Shown here in pieces: positions 59,231 through 64,000 of a stretch of 64,000 nt of DNA. Origin of the DNA: Ischnura elegans (lineage: Eukaryota; Arthropoda; Insecta; Odonata; Coenagrionidae); the NCBI RefSeq assembly GCF_921293095.1, contig NC_060257.1:52116968-52180967 (forward strand). Reading direction: 5' to 3'. The position numbers and the translations under genes were made by a program. Numbering within the stretch: the first letter of the stretch is position 1; each line of letters starts with the position of its first letter. Under the pieces are notes generated by a model. The model had not been told where the DNA came from and searched no databases. It saw only the letters and a list, made by a program, of their open reading frames with translations.

Positions 59231-61690
59231 AGTAACGAGCTCGGGTCATTGTTGTGGAATTAGGATGGGCTAAAACCTAATGAAGCATATCTGAATTGTA
59301 TTGCCCTTTAGGCTTGTATTTTATTTTGAATTTAGTATATTTTTTTAATAGAATGGATAGTAAATAACGTTTAGTTTTCCATTTTTTTTGCGTAAAAATT
59401 TTGCGTTCAAAATTTTTAAATGAAAGTAAGCTTTTTGAGTCCCATGAGATTTAATATTTGATGAATTTACTTCTTTGGTCACACCTTTTCTTAGGGAACG
59501 AAAGTAAAAATTATCCTTCGGTGTTGAGGAAACCACTGTTGCCTATCCTTGTTGAACATAGCCGAAGAATAATGGTACACCATTGACGTTAAAGATATAG
59601 AAAAATATATTACCATTTATTTGAATTGTAAAGCATCACATTCGAAGAATTTTGCACCTTATTATCTCGTTGTTTTCCACGGGCTGTATTTCCTCATGTT
59701 TCCAATTTGCGTGATGGTTTAAACCGGCATTCATTAGCATTTAGTGTCATGATTTCTCTCACATTTCTTTGGGCAAAACAATTATTATAGCAACATATTA
59801 TTTCGTCGAATTGCATATATTCTAGCAAAAAATTACTTCTTTCCTTGTTTCGGTCAGCATCATCATGAGAGATATTAAAATTCCGATATTCAAATCCTAT
59901 TCCCCCACGGTAGCGCCATGTATGACATATGCGAGGGAGCTACTTGGAACAAATTTGTTATCAATAATTTTCTCATAACTGGAATGTGTTGATCGAGGTG
60001 GTCCTGGTTGGAATCCTAGGTGAAGCTTCCGGACAGTCCCATAAAATAATCTTCAAAGTGGAGGTCGGCCAGGTAACCCCCCCTGCCCTGAATGTGCGAA
60101 ATTAAATCGTCTTTAGCTTAGTTTGGTTAAAACTATTCTCCCTTATGCATGCGAGCCTTAGGGTTGACTTGGAAAGGAACCGACGACCCGAACCTGATTG
60201 GGAATTCACACGCCTTTGCCATTGTTCGCGTTTATTTACATCCTCACCAATGAAAAACCAACCCTAGGGTTGACTCACTGTTTGAGTGGTAACCATATAT
60301 ATGAAATGATTGAAATAATTATTATTATTATGATTCTTTATTCTAATAAAATCGACTTCAAAACATTAACGCAAGTACAGAACCCAAAGCACTTGTAAAT
60401 ATGTAGTTTCAAGTTACTCTGCTATGCTTCGCGTGGTTGTAGATCATCAGAGAGTCCTTCGGGTAATGAGAATCCCTCACCAGGTGGAGTGATTCCAGAA
60501 AGGAGTACCTTGGTTGCACCTGATTGAAATATAGAATTTACAGAATTATGGAAAGGTATAATTTATCAGATAAAATTATAGGAATGACCATTTCTTGATT
60601 TTATACTAAGTCCCTATTCCGCCAAGTTACAATCACAAGTCAATGTTGGTAAGTAATTGAGTAAGAGTAACCGGATTACGTGTAACAATATTCAGGAAAT
60701 GTTATTTCTATTTGCAGTTCCCTCTTTACGGCGAAAGAGGAATCGTTACGTTAGTTGTAATCGTTACTTGCTCCTAATCGACGATTTCTTTACTAATTTC
60801 ACTGGTTTACCTAGGCTTACAGATAACTTCTCTGAGTAACATAATTTGTCTTTTAAGGATCAGATACTCTTATATAATACTGAAGTTACAAAATATGACA
60901 CCCCTTGTGTTGTTGCACAAGTCATAATTGCATGTATCGAAATTGAAAAGACAATCTGCGATTTCTATAGCACCTTTTATTCACATTTTTACCTCTATAT
61001 TCGACACATGCAGGCGGCCTTTGAACAGGACATCTTACGAGAAGTTATTTTGATTGTTAGTGTAATTTTAATGATTTCTACTTTTTTAAATTAGCAATTT
61101 GTATCCCTGATTGATTACTTATTATACCAAGTACGTGAAATTAAGACCAGTTAATTTTAACACTGTCACAAGTCAACAAATAAGAATGGCATATGGAAAT
61201 CGTGCATTTTCCGTCAAGTTGAAACTTTCCCACGCCAAACCTCTCACCAAAAAATATCTTTGATTATCTGTCAAAACTTTCATTTCATCCTATTCAATAC
61301 ATAACTCTAAATAGCACGGTTCCCATCACTTAACGTATGAGTGAAAATTTTCTGGACTTTACGAAGTTCTCAGCGCGAGAATTATTTACAATGCTGTTTT
61401 TTCATATTTAATTTCTAAATGGCATCACCAGATATGGGAGATACCACGGATATATATTCATTACCTTTAATTCCCAGACACATGTATGGAAAATGTATTG
61501 GATTCTCAAAAATTAGCATAATCCAATGTATGCTTCATATATGCCACATTAGATGGTCTATGCATGGCACGGTTATACTAACTTTTATTATAACGAGGTG
61601 GTTATACTACGATCGTTAATTAAATTTTAGTGTAGATAGCCACCTTTAATTATTGACCATTGCTGCAGTTATATGACTTAATTTTTTTTC
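59231..61690. other. Intergenic DNA, nothing recognised
   Basis: AT-rich, with only chance frames. A trinucleotide ATT patch (60316-60330) followed by ATTCTTTATTCTAATAAAA resembles a retrotransposon tail. Confidence 0.4.
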
Positions 61691-61740
61691 CCATTATGGA
61701 GGAGATGTGACAGCATGTATAATCATATAGTTATCAACCC
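61500..61740 (+). repeat. Segmental duplicate Y, copy 1
   Basis: This aligns with 62940-63160. Shared landmarks are ATGGTC.AT.C, ACTAA..TT.TTATAACG, AGATAG..A, TTGCTGCA.TTATATGA and CATT.TGGAGGAGA. It overlaps the 3' end of the candidate exon at 61694-61850. Confidence 0.65.
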
Positions 61741-61850
61741 TTTTCGGCTTTCCTCCATGCTCACTTTTGACGTCATTATCTCCTGGTATTGGCCGGAAAT
61801 GGTTTTTCCTCTTTGCCTTTATTTCTGTGCCTGTAAGTTTCGTGGCAGGA
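61694..61850 (-). CDS. Candidate terminal coding exon, function unknown
   Basis: On the minus strand an excellent acceptor, TTATTTTCTTTCTAG, precedes 61850. It opens a frame reading PATKLTGTEIKAKRKNHFRP, then IPGDNDVKSEHGGKPKRVDN, to a TAA stop at 61694. It is basic and probably nuclear or structural if real. An aligned paralogous segment at 62426-62331 (minus) keeps the frame over 32 codons. The upstream exon is not identified, so the gene model is incomplete. Confidence 0.35.
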
Positions 61851-62330
61851 CTAGAAAGAAAATAAAGGTACGATAAAAGTATGAAATTCACATAAAATTT
61901 TGTTTTCTGTGTTATTATTTACATGGTTGCTATGGGTGGTGTTTTCGATTCACCGGACTTAAATTTATGCCTTATCCCTGTTATTTTCTATAACCGACAC
62001 ATAGAATGGAAAAAAAATGTTATGAATATTACTAATGTATCTTGTTCTTAAACTGACAATGCGAGGAAGTCCTTGAGGCCCTGAAATGGGCCCTCGACTA
62101 ATAATTTCTACCGACGTGAAGTTTTACAAATACTATATATGTATAAATTTGCCTTATTAAATAGTGATAATGGTAATGCGAAGGGCTTTGCATAAGAGTC
62201 ATTCCATGTTGTAAAAGAAATTCTCTACTTTTCGAATTTTACCACGTTAATATTCACCAGAAAGGGCTGTCATTTTATTTTATTAGAGCATGCGGTGGTA
62301 GGTTACATGATCATCAGCCCTTCGGTTTTA

Positions 62331-62430
62331 CATCACATTTGTTGTGATGATTATCTTCTGGTGTTTGCCGGAAATAAATTTCCCTCTTAAACTTTATTTC
62401 TCTGTCTATAACCTCCGTCGAATGGCAAAA
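62331..62430 (-). pseudogene. Decayed paralogue of the candidate exon at 61.7-61.85 kb
   Basis: The minus strand reads DREIKFKREIYFRQTPEDNH, then HNKCDVKPKG-stop. It aligns with TGTEIKAKRKNHFRPIPGDN in the first copy: EIK.KR...FR..P.DN is shared. No clean acceptor remains upstream and the stop comes about 20 codons earlier. Confidence 0.45.
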
Positions 62431-62545
62431 AAGAGAATAAAGAGTCGTATTTTGTTCGCAATACTCTTATTAAATTTAATAGAGAAACTTGATACATACC
62501 GCTTATACAGATTATGCATTCACTGCTGATGCTATGGCGTGTTTT
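62431..62545. other. Spacer between duplicate blocks
   Basis: Nothing recognised. Confidence 0.3.
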
Positions 62546-62549
62546 GATA

Positions 62550-64000
62550 ATTACATTTGATGTGCCCTCTTTGAGCAACACTCTTCATTATCTTCCTCAT
62601 TCAGCTCATCACGATCTAATGAAGGAGTATCTCCCACCGCCATCGTCCGATGCACATTTTACCTGAGCGAAGACGCCATATTTCATGCAATCTCATTTTT
62701 TTTAATATTACACAACTTACTTTGCCAAATGCTCTTCATTTTATTGCTTTTAGACCTCAGTTTTAGACACTATCAATCTGTAAAATTCCTTTTCCTCTGT
62801 TATTATTTACTTGGTTACCGTGGGTGATGTTTTCAATACTACGTATTTATCTTCAATTTTTTTTCATTTCTACACGACATTCCCATGTGTATCATTAACC
62901 AGTGATAAATGCATTACCTATACTTCTCACGTATGTGGAAGAGTACGTTGATTAATTAGATAATCCTATCTATGCACCGTAAATGGTGCCTCATATGGTC
63001 CATACGCGGGACGTTTGTACTAATAATTATAACGTAGTAGTTAAATTAAGATAGGTAACTAAGTTTTAATATAAATATGGCCAGCGCTGATTATATACTA
63101 TTGCTGCATTTATATGATTTCAGTTTAAGGTCCATTGTGGAGGAGACTAGACCGTATGTATGGCAAGGCAGTATGTGAGTAGCCTCGAGAATTGGTGAAG
63201 TGATGGAACCCGAAACGTCGGCTGCCTTAGGTTTTCTTACCCGCGCTGAAACCCAAGGAAAGGTTATTCATTCAATCAATGCCATACACCTGTTACTTTC
63301 TCTCAGCTACTGTCACTAAGAAAAATCGTCAGGAAAGTAACTAATGCATCTGGTTCTAACGCTGACAATATGAAGAAGGCCTTTAGGATCTCCAGTGGGG
63401 CTAACGAAAAATACAGTAAATGTATCTCGGGGGTCTTAAGTATCTTTGGGGCTTTACCGGCGCGAAAGCTGATTTTTAAATATGCCCTGTAAGTGATGAT
63501 TAACTAAACCAATTTATTGAAATGTTCACACGTACGTGAGTCAATAAGGTTATTGTAATGAAATTGGTACTGTTCCATAAAATAAATATGGTAAAATGGG
63601 TGATAGGTGTACTTATAGGCTTTTGAGGTCTCATTCTCATAAATAGCTAATTGCAGAGATATATGCGTTGGTTTTTAATGAATTTTGATAAAGATAGAGG
63701 GCCATAATTTCATCTATTGGATGGATTAAATGTTAATTGTGTATTCCTTCATTCATCTCCCATACCTGAATATGTCTTCTTCATGGCATGTTGTTCCAAA
63801 TTCTTCATTTTTATCTTTAGTCGAATACAAATATTATTAAGTAACCGCTAAGTTAACAGTAGCCGATGGATTTTTATCGTTGAAATAAATACATGAGTTT
63901 TTTGCCCGTAATTAGGATAACCGTGATTTTTTTTACATATTCTGAATACATATATCTATTCTTATGTTAAAGATGTAAGCATAAGAATAACCCTATCATT
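62550..64000 (+). repeat. Segmental duplicates X (copy 2) and Y (copy 2), running off the window
   Basis: 62550-62625 and 63165-64000 correspond to 55890-57000, and 62940-63160 corresponds to 61500-61740. At 63182-63216 CTCGAGAA, GGTGAAGTGATGGAACC and CGAAACGTC form a degenerate hammerhead-like core whose stem I (GTAGCC with GGCTGC) still pairs. The homology continues to the window edge. Confidence 0.8.

Overview
This is a gene-poor, AT-rich stretch of an arthropod nuclear genome, most likely an insect. Three things point there: long AT-rich non-coding DNA with no bacterial-style operons, introns with GT-AG borders, and a split gene for an RYamide-type neuropeptide precursor, a family I know only from arthropods. 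Much of the rest is mobile-element debris: non-LTR retrotransposon 3' ends, tRNA-derived SINEs, TIR elements of pogo-like, hAT-like and unassigned kinds, foldback hairpins and local tandem duplications. I cannot name the species.

Layout. 0-36 kb: no supportable host gene. It holds SINE fragments (0.5, 14.2, 17.3, 27.8, 28.3, 29.1 kb), a foldback element (1.2 kb), TIR elements (5.8, 9.6, 12.3, 20.8, 25.1, 28.1, 32.5 kb), an old duplication (3.3 kb copied at 14.9 kb), LINE fragments (20.6 and 22.3 kb) and a frameshifted ORF relic (26.6 kb). 36.1-42.6 kb: the RYamide precursor gene on the plus strand, with three coding exons whose splice phases match and introns that carry their own insertions. 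42.6-58 kb: a 166-bp tandem duplication, LINE fragments (44.8, 46.7, 55.8 kb), a GC-rich tandem array (47.2-48.6 kb), a SINE (52.3 kb) and repeats. 58.4-59.0 kb: a small minus-strand gene of unknown function with a 5'-UTR intron. 55.9-64 kb: diverged segmental duplications, with a possible minus-strand exon and a decayed paralogue.

The RYamide precursor reads as a complete secretory prepropeptide. It has a signal peptide, an acidic spacer, two amidated peptides (one ending WSGSRY-amide, one FFLGSRY-amide), another acidic spacer and a two-cysteine C-terminus.

The least expected signal is a recurrent hammerhead-ribozyme-like core (CUGANGA, stem II, GAAAC). Three copies have an intact core with a well-formed stem II (7.6, 39.2 and 50.5 kb); the 7.6 and 50.5 kb copies can form all three stems. 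A fourth, at 33.8 kb, is near-canonical. Degenerate relatives lie at 23.0, 26.9, 46.5, 56.0 and 63.2 kb, possibly also just upstream of the RYamide start codon. Several sit in the loop of long inverted repeats.
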